Assembly (NCBI RefSeq): GCF_002339505.1
Contig: NZ_DDJO01000013.1
Location: 82,893-146,892, forward strand
Source of the DNA: Corynebacterium sp. UBA2622
GTDB taxonomy: Bacteria; Actinomycetota; Actinomycetes; Mycobacteriales; Mycobacteriaceae
Direction of reading: 5' to 3'
Length of the DNA: 64,000 bases
The notes beneath the pieces were generated by a model. It searched no databases and was not told where the DNA came from. It saw only the letters and a list, made by a program, of their open reading frames with translations. Shown here in pieces: positions 44,612 through 53,898 of this stretch (positions within the stretch are counted from its first letter, which is position 1; each line of letters begins with the position of its first letter). A program made the translations under genes and the position numbers.

Positions 44612-46105
44612 TTACCGTGACCCGGTGGCGAGCTCCGTCAGCGCCTCGATGATGGTGCGCACGGGGGCGCCGGTCGCGCGCTTCGGCGTGTAGCCCCAGG
44701 CGCCCTTGGTGTTCCAGGACGGCCCGGCGACATCAATGTGCACCCACTCGGTGTCCTCGGCGATGAAGCGCGAGAGGTACAGGCCGGCGAAGAGCATTCC
44801 ACCGGTGCGGGCGTTGTGGACGTTGCGGATGTCCGCGACGGGGGACGCCAGCTCCTCCTCCTGCTCCTCGAGCAGTGGCATCGCCCAGCTCGACTCGCCC
44901 ACCCCGCGGCCGATCTCCGCGACCCGGTCGCGGAATTCGTCGGAGCCCATCACGCCCGCAGTCCGGTTGCCCAGGGCGACGAGCTGCGCGCCGGTCAGCG
45001 TCGCGGTCTCGATGATGTAGTCGGGCTTGTCCTCGCTGGCGCGGGCGAGGGCGTCGGCAAGCACGAGGCGGCCCTCGGCATCGGTGTTGAGAATCTCGGA
45101 AGTGATCCCGCCGTAGTGGGTGATCACGTCGCCGGGGTGGCTGGCCGAGCCGGAGGGCATGTTCTCGGCGAGGGGGAGCCACGCGTCGATGCGGATGGGG
45201 GAGGAGAGGCGGGCCGCGGCGCTGATGGCGGCGACGACCGCCGCCGAGCCGCCCATGTCCGAGATCATGTCCTCCATGTTCGGGGCGGGCTTGAGCGAGA
45301 TGCCACCGGTGTCAAAGGTGATGCCCTTGCCCACCATGCCCACCGAGGTCGTGGCGCGGCCCGGGTTCCAGGAGAGGTGCACCAGGCGCGGCGGGCGGGC
45401 CGAGCCCTTACCCACCGCGAGGATGCCGCCGTAGCCGTTTTCCTCGAGATAGGACTCGTCGAAAACCTGGACCGCTAGCCCCGACTGCCCGGCGATCTCC
45501 CGGATGACGCCGGCGTAGCTCTCCGGGTAGAGGAAGTTGGCCGGCGTGTTCACCAGGTCCCGGGCAAGCATGGTGGATTCCGCGATGACGACGGCACGGT
45601 CGAAGTCCTCGCGGGCGTTCTCCCCGCCCACAACGTTGATGCGGGTGGTGGGGCGCTCGACACGCTCGCCGGGGTTCTTCAGCCCCGCGTAGGTGTAACC
45701 GCCCAGCAGCAGGCCCTCCACGATGGGCCTCACGCCGAATTCCGTGGTGATGGTGGCGCGTTCGATGCCCTTCAGGGAGCGGGCGAGTGCACCGGCGGCG
45801 CGGCGGACCGCTTCGGCATCGATCTCGTCGGAATCACCGAGGCCGAAGGCGATGACGAGCGCCCCGTCGCGCACCAGCCGGGTGACCTCACCCTGCTTGC
45901 CGGTTGCCCCGAGCGCCTCCAGGCTCTCCAGGAGGCTGTCGGCCCCGAGGCCCGTGACCGGGATTTCCAGGCCCTCCTCGCCCTTGGCAACGGGGACGAG
46001 GGCCGCGCCCGGATCAGCGGGAACGGAGGGGACAAACTCGACGTGCAGCGTCTCGCCGCGTGCCGGGAGGGACAGGTCGAAGGGAGTGGATTTCACGGTG
46101 CTCAC
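44612..46105 (-). CDS. pepA: leucyl aminopeptidase (M17)
   Basis: This 497-residue cytoplasmic enzyme removes N-terminal residues from peptides with a two-metal site. The M17 signature NTDAEGRLVLADAL and the earlier GKGITFDTGGISLKP, with its catalytic lysine, are intact. The N-terminal regulatory domain spans about 1-170. The GTG at 46105 gives the normal length, with AAAGGCGAG about six bases upstream; the frame is open further. It is divergent from ilvE. Confidence 0.95.
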   Translation of the reverse strand: MSTVKSTPFDLSLPARGETLHVEFVPSVPADPGAALVPVAKGEEGLEIPVTGLGADSLLESLEALGATGKQGEVTRLVRDGALVIAFGLGDSDEIDAEAVRRAAGALARSLKGIERATITTEFGVRPIVEGLLLGGYTYAGLKNPGERVERPTTRINVVGGENAREDFDRAVVIAESTMLARDLVNTPANFLYPESYAGVIREIAGQSGLAVQVFDESYLEENGYGGILAVGKGSARPPRLVHLSWNPGRATTSVGMVGKGITFDTGGISLKPAPNMEDMISDMGGSAAVVAAISAAARLSSPIRIDAWLPLAENMPSGSASHPGDVITHYGGITSEILNTDAEGRLVLADALARASEDKPDYIIETATLTGAQLVALGNRTAGVMGSDEFRDRVAEIGRGVGESSWAMPLLEEQEEELASPVADIRNVHNARTGGMLFAGLYLSRFIAEDTEWVHIDVAGPSWNTKGAWGYTPKRATGAPVRTIIEALTELATGSR

Positions 46106-46199
46106 TCTCGCCTTTCGTGCTCGGGTTCGGTTGGTAAGGCCCCACGCTACAGGGCCGAAATTTTTGTGGGACGGCCATCCCACCATCCGGGCGGGGGAG

Positions 46200-46205
46200 T
46201 ATGGT
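46200..46205 (+). promoter_or_regulatory. -10 box of a likely leaderless promoter (ilvE)
   Basis: TATGGT ends seven bases before the ATG at 46213. It also contains an in-frame ATG (46201), which is therefore unlikely to be the start. Confidence 0.5.
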
Positions 46206-46212
46206 TGTGGCC

Positions 46213-47328
46213 ATGAACGCAGAGACCTCACCGAACTTCGCACTCATCCGGAACAACGCCCCGCGCACCGCGGAGCAGCGCGCCGCGATCCTCGCCGACC
46301 CGGCCTTCGGCAAGGAGTTCACGGACCACATGATCTCCATCGACTGGGACAGCGAGAACGGGTGGCACGACGCGCAGGTGAGGCCCTACGAGAAGATCAC
46401 CCTCGACCCCGCCACCAACGTCTTCCACTACGGGCAGGCGATCTTCGAGGGTCTCAAGGCCTACCGCCACGCGGACGGGTCCATCACCACGTTCCGCCCC
46501 GAGCAGAACGCACGGCGGATGCAGCACTCCGCACGCCGCCTCGCCATGCCTGAGCTTCCGGAGGAGCTTTTCGTCGAGGCGCTGCGCCAGCTCGTCCGCG
46601 TCGACCGTGACTGGGTCCCCGAAGCCGGGGGAGAGGCATCCCTCTACCTGCGCCCGTTCATGATCGGAACCGAGAAGACCCTCGGGGTTAAACCCTCGAG
46701 CACCTACTCCTTCTACGTCATCGCGTCTCCAGCGGGGGCCTACTTCTCCGGCGGTGTCAAGCCGGTCAGCGTCTGGATCTCCGAGGACTACGTCCGCGCC
46801 GCCCCCGGCGGGACGGGCGACGCCAAGTTCGCCGGCAACTACGCCGCGTCACTTCTCGCCCAGTCCGAGGCAGAGAAGCGCGGGTGCGACCAGGTGGTGT
46901 GGCTCGACGCCATCGAGCGCAGGTACATCGAGGAGATGGGCGGAATGAATCTGATGTTCGTGGAGGGCTCCGGCCCCGGCGCGACCGTGGTCACCCCAGC
47001 ACTGTCGGGCTCCCTCCTCCCGGGCATCACCCGCGACTCCCTTCTCCAGGTCGCCCGCGACCTCGGCTACGGCACCGAGGAGCGCGCCATCACCGTCGAC
47101 GAGTGGCGCGAAGGTGCCACCTCCGGCGCAATCTCAGAGACAATGGCCTGCGGCACGGCCGCGGTGATCACCCCCGTCGGCCGGGTCATGAGCAACGGGG
47201 GTGAGTTCGCGGTGAACAACAGCGAGGCCGGCGAGGTCACCATGAAGCTGCGCGAGCAGCTGCGCGGCATCCAGCAGGGCGAGCGCGAGGACACCCACGG
47301 CTGGAACGTCACGCTTGTCGACGCCTGA
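46213..47328 (+). CDS. ilvE: branched-chain amino acid aminotransferase
   Basis: This 371-residue class IV PLP transaminase makes and degrades leucine, isoleucine and valine. The PLP lysine lies in GDAKFAGNYAASL, and family stretches YGQAIFEGLKAY and the C-terminal SEGT-like region (AISETMACGTAAVI) are present. The length matches the C. glutamicum enzyme. The ATG at 46213 follows a TANNNT box by seven bases. It is divergent from pepA and convergent with cobT. Confidence 0.95.
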   Translation: MNAETSPNFALIRNNAPRTAEQRAAILADPAFGKEFTDHMISIDWDSENGWHDAQVRPYEKITLDPATNVFHYGQAIFEGLKAYRHADGSITTFRPEQNARRMQHSARRLAMPELPEELFVEALRQLVRVDRDWVPEAGGEASLYLRPFMIGTEKTLGVKPSSTYSFYVIASPAGAYFSGGVKPVSVWISEDYVRAAPGGTGDAKFAGNYAASLLAQSEAEKRGCDQVVWLDAIERRYIEEMGGMNLMFVEGSGPGATVVTPALSGSLLPGITRDSLLQVARDLGYGTEERAITVDEWREGATSGAISETMACGTAAVITPVGRVMSNGGEFAVNNSEAGEVTMKLREQLRGIQQGEREDTHGWNVTLVDA

Positions 47329-47363
47329 GGTGCCCCGCTGGCGGAGCGCGGGTGCCCCGCCGC

Positions 47364-48347
47364 CTAACTGCGCAGCGCCGATATTTCGTCGCCCACCATC
47401 TCGGCCGCCGCGTTGAGCACCGGCAGGGCCAGGAGCGCCCCCGCGCCCTGGCCCGTTGCCATGTCCAGGGCCGTGAGCGGCGTGAGGCCGAGGGCGTTGA
47501 GGCACACCGCCTGGCAGGGCTCGGCCCCGAGCTGGGCGGCGGCGAGCCAGTCGCGCGTGCCCGGGGCAAGGCGCTCGGCGACGTAGGCGGCGACGGTGGC
47601 GTAGGGGCCGTCGACAAGCACCGGCGTACGGCGCACCGCAGATTGAGCGATGAGACCCACGAGCGCCACGAAATCCGGTGCCGAAAGGGAGGTGAGAACC
47701 CGCGGCACATCCTCGCGGTAATCCCGCACCCGGAACATTGCGTCCCGTACGGCGGCGGTCTTGACCTTCCAGACCTCGTCGCTGATTCCGCTGCCGCGCC
47801 CGACCGCGACGACGGGCTCGGTGCGGGTGAGGACGCCGAAGACCGCGGAAGCGACGGCGGTGTTCCCCACACCGATGTCACCCGGGACAATGAGGTCGGT
47901 TCCCGCATCCACCTCCTGGTCGGCGAGCCTCTTCCCCGACTCCAGGGCGGTGCCGAAGGCGGCGGGGCTCATGGCGTCCTCGACGTCGATGGCCCCGCTG
48001 GGCTCGGTCAGCCAGTCGTCCACCAGGCGCACGGTGCAGTTCGCGGCGCGGGCGGCGACGTTCACCGGCCCGCCCCCGGCCGCGATCTCCTGCGCCTGCA
48101 CCCCGGTCGACTCCAGCGAGTGAGCGGAGATGCCGCGGGCGGCGACACCGTGGTTCCCCGCGACAATGAGCGCCCGGGCGCGGGCGAAGGGGTGCGGAAC
48201 CTCTGCACCCTGGCACCCCGCGACCCAGGCACCGAGCTCGGCGAGGCGCCCGAAAGAGCGTCCGCGCGCCGACCCGGCGAGAAGCGCCGCGACCCGCGAG
48301 GCCGCGGAGACATCCGGGGTGTCGACGGGGGAGAAGTACTCAGACAC
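47364..48347 (-). CDS. cobT: nicotinate-nucleotide-dimethylbenzimidazole phosphoribosyltransferase
   Basis: This 327-residue enzyme activates the lower ligand of cobalamin by making alpha-ribazole phosphate. Family stretches RALIVAGNHGVAARG and GDIGVGNTA are clear, and the C-terminal catalytic part looks complete. cobU and cobS, often beside it, are not in this window, although C. glutamicum as I recall has them here. The start is a GTG at 48347; GGAAGG is 13 bases upstream, so the start is less certain. Confidence 0.88.
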   Translation of the reverse strand: MSEYFSPVDTPDVSAASRVAALLAGSARGRSFGRLAELGAWVAGCQGAEVPHPFARARALIVAGNHGVAARGISAHSLESTGVQAQEIAAGGGPVNVAARAANCTVRLVDDWLTEPSGAIDVEDAMSPAAFGTALESGKRLADQEVDAGTDLIVPGDIGVGNTAVASAVFGVLTRTEPVVAVGRGSGISDEVWKVKTAAVRDAMFRVRDYREDVPRVLTSLSAPDFVALVGLIAQSAVRRTPVLVDGPYATVAAYVAERLAPGTRDWLAAAQLGAEPCQAVCLNALGLTPLTALDMATGQGAGALLALPVLNAAAEMVGDEISALRS

Positions 48348-48389
48348 GCGGCATCGCCGCCCTTCCGTGTAGGCCGGTTGATCCGGGAG

Positions 48390-49169
48390 TTAAACCTTCG
48401 CGCCGATGGCGACGCGCGGCTTGGGGGAGCGCCACCTGCGCGGCTGGGTCGCGCGGGAGAACGCGTACATGCCCAGGCCGAAACCGGTGTCGGTGGTGTG
48501 GGGGAAGCGCTCCCGGACCGCCTTGTTCGCACGGGAGCCGATGAAGAACGCCTCGACGAAGATGACCAGAATGAACACCAGGGTCACCAGGGAGAGGACC
48601 GCCGACACCTTGGGCACCATGGAGCCGAGGAACATGATCAGCAGCATCACGAGCGCTGCGGGCATGACGTAGTTGTTGATGAAGCGGCGGGCATCCACCC
48701 AGTCCCGGACGAAGCGGCGGACCTCGCCGCGGTCGCGCTCCATGAGGTAGCGGTCGTCGCCGGCGTCGATACGCGCCTGCATCTCCTTGTTGGAGCGGCG
48801 GGCCTCCTCGCGGCGCTGGCGTTTGTGTGCCTTCCACTCATCCCTGGACATGGACGCCTTGAGCTCCTTCTCCCGCGCCCGCTGCTGAGCGGGGGTGAGG
48901 GCATCGGGGTCGCGCCGCACCCCGCGCTTGATCTCCTGCTCGACGCGCTTCGGAGTCGGGCGGCCCTTCGGAGGCGTGTAACCCTTCGGGAGCGTGCTTT
49001 CCGGGGTGCCGGCCGGCGCTCCTGACGGGGCTTTTCCGCTCCCTCTGTCCGCCTCCGACCCGCTCACCCGGCGCGAGCCCTTTGCGGCGGGGGTGGTGTC
49101 GGGCAGCTCCACCTTGGTCGAGCCCCCGGTGCCGCTTCCTGCCTCAGATTTCTGCCACGGTTTCTTCAC
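48390..49169 (-). CDS. DUF3043 domain membrane protein
   Basis: This 259-residue protein belongs to the actinobacterial DUF3043 family. A charged N-terminal half (1-150, with the family stretch KGRPTPKR) precedes two membrane helices (about 172-193 and 198-217) and a short C-terminal tail. Its function is unknown. The GTG at 49169 is supported by TAGCCT seven bases upstream rather than by a Shine-Dalgarno. It lies 42 bases before cobT on the same strand and is divergent from erpA, as in other corynebacteria. Confidence 0.85.
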   Translation of the reverse strand: MKKPWQKSEAGSGTGGSTKVELPDTTPAAKGSRRVSGSEADRGSGKAPSGAPAGTPESTLPKGYTPPKGRPTPKRVEQEIKRGVRRDPDALTPAQQRAREKELKASMSRDEWKAHKRQRREEARRSNKEMQARIDAGDDRYLMERDRGEVRRFVRDWVDARRFINNYVMPAALVMLLIMFLGSMVPKVSAVLSLVTLVFILVIFVEAFFIGSRANKAVRERFPHTTDTGFGLGMYAFSRATQPRRWRSPKPRVAIGAKV

Positions 49170-49176
49170 GCCTCTC

Positions 49177-49182
49177 AGGCTA
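49177..49182 (-). promoter_or_regulatory. -10 box of a likely leaderless promoter (DUF3043 gene)
   Basis: TAGCCT on the minus strand ends seven bases before the GTG at 49169. Confidence 0.5.
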
Positions 49183-49274
49183 CAAGCCGGGCACACCGCA
49201 GGGGAATAGAGGTGGCGGTGCGCGCGTTGCACTGCGTAGCGCGGACGACACCCACCCTCGTTGCAGATGGCGGG

Positions 49275-49280
49275 TAGTCT
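49275..49280 (+). promoter_or_regulatory. -10 box for erpA
   Basis: TAGTCT lies about 74 bases before the erpA ATG, giving a leader of about 65 bases with AAGGAG near its end. No good -35 is seen. Confidence 0.35.
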
Positions 49281-49353
49281 GGTCCGCACACTGCACCAGT
49301 TTCGACAAATCTTTCGCGGTGATCATGCCGCAACATGTAGGCAAGGAGTTTTC

Positions 49354-49698
49354 ATGACTGCACCGACCTCCGCCACGGGTGTCACCCTCACCGAGGCAGC
49401 CGCGGCAAAGGCGAAGGCGCTCCTGGACCAGGAGGGTGCCACCGACCTGTCCCTGCGCATCGCGGTCCAGCCGGGCGGCTGCGCGGGCCTGCGCTACCAG
49501 CTCTACTTTGACGACCGCGAACTCGACGGCGACAAGGCCGACGTCATCGGGGGCGTCCGCTTGGTCGTGGACAAGATGAGCGTGCCCTACCTCATGGGCG
49601 CGACGATCGACTTCGCGGACACCATCGAACAGCAGGGCTTCACCATCGACAACCCGAACGCCGGCGGGTCCTGCGCCTGCGGTGATTCGTTCAACTAA
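49354..49698 (+). CDS. erpA: iron-sulfur cluster insertion protein, A-type (HesB/ErpA)
   Basis: This 114-residue A-type carrier delivers iron-sulfur clusters to apo-proteins. The three ligand cysteines are Cys43 in GGCAG and Cys107 and Cys109 in GSCACG, as in IscA, SufA and ErpA. The ATG at 49354 has AAGGAG five bases upstream. Its neighbours include iron-sulfur proteins of respiration (QcrA) and lipoate synthesis (LipA), plausible clients. A terminator hairpin follows. Confidence 0.9.
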   Translation: MTAPTSATGVTLTEAAAAKAKALLDQEGATDLSLRIAVQPGGCAGLRYQLYFDDRELDGDKADVIGGVRLVVDKMSVPYLMGATIDFADTIEQQGFTIDNPNAGGSCACGDSFN

Positions 49699-49722
49699 GC
49701 GGATCCGCGGAACAGGGAAGGC

Positions 49723-49756
49723 GGGCCTGGGCACCCATCTGCGGGTGCCCGGGCCC
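49723..49756 (+). terminator. hairpin after erpA
   Basis: GGGCCTGGGCACCC pairs with GGGTGCCCGGGCCC (one G-T pair) around ATCTGC, then GTCCTTGTTG. It lies between convergent erpA and the DUF1345 gene. Confidence 0.75.
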
Positions 49757-49788
49757 GTCCTTGTTGCGACGCCTTCGCGGCTGGGGCT

Positions 49789-50451
49789 CTAATCCACCAG
49801 GGACATGACCAGGTTGATGGCCGATGCCGTCAGTGCAATGCCGAAGATGTAGGCGTAGATCGCGTGCGCGGTAGCCGCCCAGCGGATCGACGGTTTGCTG
49901 ATCGACGTGTCCGAAACCTGATACGTCATCCCCATCGACAACCCCATGTAGGTGAAGTCGCGGTAGGTGGGCAGATAGGTATCCTGGTTGAAGTCGAGCC
50001 CGCCCTCGGGCCCGTCGGAGTAGTAGAGGTCCGCGTAGCGCAGGATGAACACCGTATTGATCAGCATCCAGCTGGAGAACACGGTAACCAGCACGAGAAG
50101 CCCTTCGATCCACGCCCAGATGCCCTCCGCCTGTTTCGCCGCCACCATGAGCATCCCCACGGAGACGAAGGAAATGAGCGTGGCGACGTTCGTGAGCAGC
50201 AGCCTGGACACCCGCGACGGCTCCTCCGAATTCGCGTGATCGCGGGTCATCGCTCCGTCATAGGGGAGGATCTGGGACCAGACGAGCACGAGGTAGACCA
50301 GCGAGGCGGCACCCCAGCCGTAGGCCGGTGCGCGCCACCAGTCGGAGAGGAACCCGACAGCAGCGCTTGCCAGCACGAATACCGCGGCAAGGATGGCGGA
50401 GTTCCGCCGCGCCAGCTGCCTGCGGGTCGGGCGCCCGTGCCCGCCGGCCAC
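49789..50451 (-). CDS. DUF1345 domain membrane protein
   Basis: This 220-residue protein has about six membrane helices and the DUF1345 signature (DFTYMGLSMGMTYQVSDT). Its function is unknown. The GTG start overlaps the TAG stop of asnB by one base, so translation is coupled to asnB. In C. glutamicum, as I recall, this gene does not lie between ltsA and erpA, so it may be a local insertion. G+C is like that of the neighbours. Confidence 0.82.
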   Translation of the reverse strand: MAGGHGRPTRRQLARRNSAILAAVFVLASAAVGFLSDWWRAPAYGWGAASLVYLVLVWSQILPYDGAMTRDHANSEEPSRVSRLLLTNVATLISFVSVGMLMVAAKQAEGIWAWIEGLLVLVTVFSSWMLINTVFILRYADLYYSDGPEGGLDFNQDTYLPTYRDFTYMGLSMGMTYQVSDTSISKPSIRWAATAHAIYAYIFGIALTASAINLVMSLVD

Positions 50452-52373
50452 TAGAGCTCCACCGGGTAATCCCGGTGCTCGATCTTCGGGTCGATGCGCT
50501 TTTCCACGAAGATGCCGTGCCAGACCATGAACGCCAGGACCGTCCAGAGGCGCCGTGAATGGTCGCTCACGCCGTCGCGGTGTTCCTTGAGCATCTCCAG
50601 CACCTGCGGCTTGTTGAAGATGCCGCCGGTCTGGGACTCGTTGATGGTGTCCTGGGCCCAGCCGTAGAGCTCGTCCCCGGCAAGCCAGTGGCGCATGGGC
50701 ACGGGGAATCCGAGCTTCTTGCGGTGCAGGACGTGCGGGGGCACGATCTGCTCCATGGCCTTGCGCAGCGCGTACTTGGTGGTGCCGTGGGCAATCTTCT
50801 GGTCGAAGGGGATGGTCTGGGCGACCTCGAAGACCTCCTTGTCCAGGAAGGGGACGCGCAGCTCGAGAGAGTTGGCCATGTTCATCTTGTCGGCCTTGAC
50901 CAGGATGTCACCGCGCATCCAGGTGAACAGGTCCAGGTTCTGCATCCGCGCGACCGGATCCATGTCCTTCGACGCGGCGTAGATCGGGGCCGTGACCTCG
51001 CGGTGGTCCCATTCCCGGGTGGCCCAGGGCAGCACCCGCTGCAGCTGCTCGAAGTTGAAGGAGCGGGCGTTGCCGTAGTAGCGCTCCTCCATCGGGGTCG
51101 TGCCGCGCTCCAACAGGCTCTTGCCCTTCACCCCGTCGGGCAGGACGCGGCTCAGGCGGTTCAACCCGCGGCTGAGTGTCGCCGGGAGCTTCTCGAAGGG
51201 CGCGAGCGAAAGCGGTTCCTTGTAAATGGTGTATCCGCCGAAGAGCTCGTCGGCACCCTCACCGGACAGCACCACCTTGACGTGCTTGCGGGCCTCCTTA
51301 GCCACGAAGTAGAGGGGGACGAGGGAGGGGTCGGCCACCGGATCATCGAGGTACCACATGATTGACGGGACGGCGTCGGCGTACTCCTCGGGGGAGACGA
51401 TTTTCACGATGTGCTCCACGCCGATTGCCGCCGCCGACTCGGCGGCCACGTCCACCTCGGAGTACCCCTCGCGCTCGAAGCCCGTGGTGAAGGTGAGGAG
51501 GTTCGGGTTGTGCCGCTTGGCCAGGGCCGCGATCGCGGTCGAGTCGATGCCCCCGGACAGGAAGGACCCGACGGTCACGTCCGCGCGCATGTGCTTTTCG
51601 ACGGAGTCCTCCAGCGCCCTGGCGATGCGGTCGTAGAGTGCCTGCTCAGTGTCCGCGTTAACGGGTGTGGAGCGGAACGCGGGCCTGAAGTAGCGCTCGG
51701 AAACGACCTCGCCACCCGGGGTGAGGGTAACGGTGGAACCGGATTCGACGCGGCGGATCTCCTCGTGCAGGCTCTCCGGCTCCGGCACGTACTGCAGGTC
51801 CACGTAGTGCTCGATGGCACGGCGGTCAAGCTCCAGGCCCAGACCGATCCGGCCCGCCATCTCGAGAATGGACTTCTTCTCGGAGGCGAAGACGGTCCCG
51901 GCCGGGGTGGTTGCGTAGTACAGAGGTTTGATGCCGAACTGGTCGCGTGCGGCAAACATCGTCTTCGTCTCCGTGTCCCAGATGACGAAGCCGAACATGC
52001 CGCGCAGGTGGTTGACCACGTCGGCGCCCCAATGGTGGTAACCGACAACAATCGGCTCCCCATCGCCACCCGTGTTGAAGGTGTAACCCTCTGCGGTGAG
52101 CTCCTCCCGCAGCTCGAGGTAGTTGTAGATCTCACCGTTGAATGCCATGGCGTAACGCTGGGGGTTATCGGCCGGTCCCCAGCGCAGGGGCTGGTCAGAG
52201 TGGGCGATGTCGATGATCGCCAGGCGATTGAAGCCGAAGACGGCGTCATCGTCGTGCCACGTGCCCGCGGCATCGGGGCCACGGTGGTACATGCAGGACA
52301 GCGCGCCTCCAACTGAATCGACGTAGGCCTGGCCGTCACCGTTGGCGGCGAGCATTGCGAGAAGACCGCACAT
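50451..52373 (-). CDS. asnB: asparagine synthetase, glutamine-hydrolysing (LtsA type)
   Basis: This 640-residue protein has an N-terminal class II glutaminase (nucleophile Cys2 after Met1, in MCGLLAM) and a C-terminal synthetase domain with the ATP pyrophosphatase loop SGGIDST. It has the length and placement of C. glutamicum LtsA, which is needed for lysozyme resistance and growth at high temperature and is thought to amidate diaminopimelate in peptidoglycan rather than simply make asparagine. The ATG has AGGAGAGG eight bases upstream. It is divergent from ctaC, as in C. glutamicum. Confidence 0.94.
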   Translation of the reverse strand: MCGLLAMLAANGDGQAYVDSVGGALSCMYHRGPDAAGTWHDDDAVFGFNRLAIIDIAHSDQPLRWGPADNPQRYAMAFNGEIYNYLELREELTAEGYTFNTGGDGEPIVVGYHHWGADVVNHLRGMFGFVIWDTETKTMFAARDQFGIKPLYYATTPAGTVFASEKKSILEMAGRIGLGLELDRRAIEHYVDLQYVPEPESLHEEIRRVESGSTVTLTPGGEVVSERYFRPAFRSTPVNADTEQALYDRIARALEDSVEKHMRADVTVGSFLSGGIDSTAIAALAKRHNPNLLTFTTGFEREGYSEVDVAAESAAAIGVEHIVKIVSPEEYADAVPSIMWYLDDPVADPSLVPLYFVAKEARKHVKVVLSGEGADELFGGYTIYKEPLSLAPFEKLPATLSRGLNRLSRVLPDGVKGKSLLERGTTPMEERYYGNARSFNFEQLQRVLPWATREWDHREVTAPIYAASKDMDPVARMQNLDLFTWMRGDILVKADKMNMANSLELRVPFLDKEVFEVAQTIPFDQKIAHGTTKYALRKAMEQIVPPHVLHRKKLGFPVPMRHWLAGDELYGWAQDTINESQTGGIFNKPQVLEMLKEHRDGVSDHSRRLWTVLAFMVWHGIFVEKRIDPKIEHRDYPVEL

Positions 52374-52788
52374 GTTTTGAAACCTCTCCTATATATAAGG
52401 ACGCCGGGGGCCCGAAACGCTCCGGGCGGGCGCGAAGTGCTCCCTCAACAATAGGGTTTCGCCGTCGGAGGCCGCGAACCGGAGCGGGCGGTTTTGCTTC
52501 CACCTTTAGCCCGTCCCCGAAAGGGGGCCAACTTAAGGATGACGTGGAACGGGCCTGGTGTGACGTGCGTTACCGCCTGGGCGATGGAAGGGGCGGGGTC
52601 AAGCCGTCGCCCCCGCTAGAGGGGCCGGTCACGCGGCCTGAAAAGGGGCTGGGGGAGGGGATGTAGCGGCCCCACGCGGGAATGCCGATACCCTGGCAGC
52701 GATGAACTATCCTGACTGAGTAGGAATGTTGGTGGCACCGCCATGGACATTCGTTGGTTTTTAGGTGTGGACAGGAAGGCAGACACAC
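52374..52788. promoter_or_regulatory. divergent asnB-ctaC control region
   Basis: This 415-base stretch has no gene. It holds an AT-rich TATATATAAGG block next to asnB (52389-52400), the asnB Shine-Dalgarno, a GlxR-like site at 52559-52574 and, for ctaC, a weak TATCCT -10 candidate at 52708 and AGGAAGG near 52771. The middle part (52430-52690) shows no other recognisable signal. Confidence 0.5.
52559..52574. promoter_or_regulatory. possible GlxR (CRP-like) site upstream of ctaC
   Basis: TGTGACGTGCGTTACC matches the GlxR pattern TGTGAnnTAnnTCACA at 9 of 12 defined positions. GlxR is known to control cytochrome genes in C. glutamicum. The right half-site is poor. Confidence 0.4.
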
Positions 52789-53880
52789 GTGGAAAAGGTA
52801 ATGAAGCGCAGCTTCGCCAAAAAGGCCGGCGTCGCGGGCTCCCTGCTTCTCGGGGGCCTGACTCTCGCGGGCTGCGACGTCGCCCCGCCGGAGGCGCTGG
52901 CGAAGGTGCTCGACATGGGCTGGCCGGATCCGGTTACCCCCGAGGGCACGCAGCTGTACAACTTCTGGGTCTGGGTCTGGGTTGTGGCCTGGATCATCGG
53001 CATCATCATGTGGGCCGTGTTCCTGGTCGCGGTGTTCAAGTGGAATGCCAAGGCGCAGGCGAAGAAGACGGACGACGAGTTCCCGAAGCAGCTGCAGTAC
53101 AATGTTCCCCTCGAGCTCACCCTGACGATCATCCCGATCGTCATCGTGTTCGTGCTCTTCTTCTTCACCGTCCAGGCGCAGACCGCGGTCACCGCCCGCG
53201 ACAAGGACCCCGAGGTCACCGTCGACGTGACCGCGTTCCAGTGGAACTGGAAGTTCGGCTACGCCGAGCTCGACCCGAAGCTCTCCCCGACGGGCCAGAA
53301 GTACGAGGGCATCGACGAGCAGCGCCAGGCCGCCGCCGAGAAGACCAAGTACGACCCGGAGGGCATGAAGAACGCGAATCCGATCCACGGCTCCTCGATG
53401 GGCGACCAGTCCTACCTCAACTTCAACAGGATTGAGACCCTCGGCACGACCGACGAGGTTCCGGTGCTGGTTCTGCCGGTCGACACCCCGATCGAGTTCC
53501 GTCTCGCTTCCGGCGACGTGAACCACGCGTTCTGGGTTCCCGAGTTCCTCTTCAAGCGCGATGCCTACGCACACCCGGAGGAGAACCAGTCCCAGCGCTC
53601 CTTCCAGATCGAGAAGATCGAGCGGGAGGGTGCCTTCGTCGGCCGCTGTGCCGAGATGTGCGGCACCTACCACTCGATGATGAACTTCGAGATCCGCGCC
53701 GTTTCTCAGGACGACTTCCGCAACTACATGCGCTACCGCAACGACCACCCGGGCGCCACCAACGCCGAGGCGCTCCAGTCGATCGGGCAGGAGCCGTACG
53801 CGACCTCGACCCACCCGTTCAACTCGAGCCGCTCCACCCGCGACGGCGACAACTTCACCGACCCGAACGCGCACGTCTAA
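52789..53880 (+). CDS. ctaC: cytochrome c oxidase subunit 2
   Basis: This 363-residue lipoprotein is the copper-A subunit of aa3 oxidase. The signal peptide ends in a lipobox LAGC (Cys29). Two membrane helices follow (about 60-85 and 108-128). The external CuA domain has His246, Cys287, Glu289, Cys291, His295 and Met298. An inserted charged segment (about 160-215) is typical of corynebacterial CtaC, where it contacts cytochrome cc of the supercomplex. The GTG at 52789 gives a basic N-terminus; the ATG four codons later is an alternative. ctaF follows after 18 bases. Confidence 0.95.
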   Translation: MEKVMKRSFAKKAGVAGSLLLGGLTLAGCDVAPPEALAKVLDMGWPDPVTPEGTQLYNFWVWVWVVAWIIGIIMWAVFLVAVFKWNAKAQAKKTDDEFPKQLQYNVPLELTLTIIPIVIVFVLFFFTVQAQTAVTARDKDPEVTVDVTAFQWNWKFGYAELDPKLSPTGQKYEGIDEQRQAAAEKTKYDPEGMKNANPIHGSSMGDQSYLNFNRIETLGTTDEVPVLVLPVDTPIEFRLASGDVNHAFWVPEFLFKRDAYAHPEENQSQRSFQIEKIEREGAFVGRCAEMCGTYHSMMNFEIRAVSQDDFRNYMRYRNDHPGATNAEALQSIGQEPYATSTHPFNSSRSTRDGDNFTDPNAHV

Positions 53881-53898
53881 GAAAGAGAGAACCGGACA

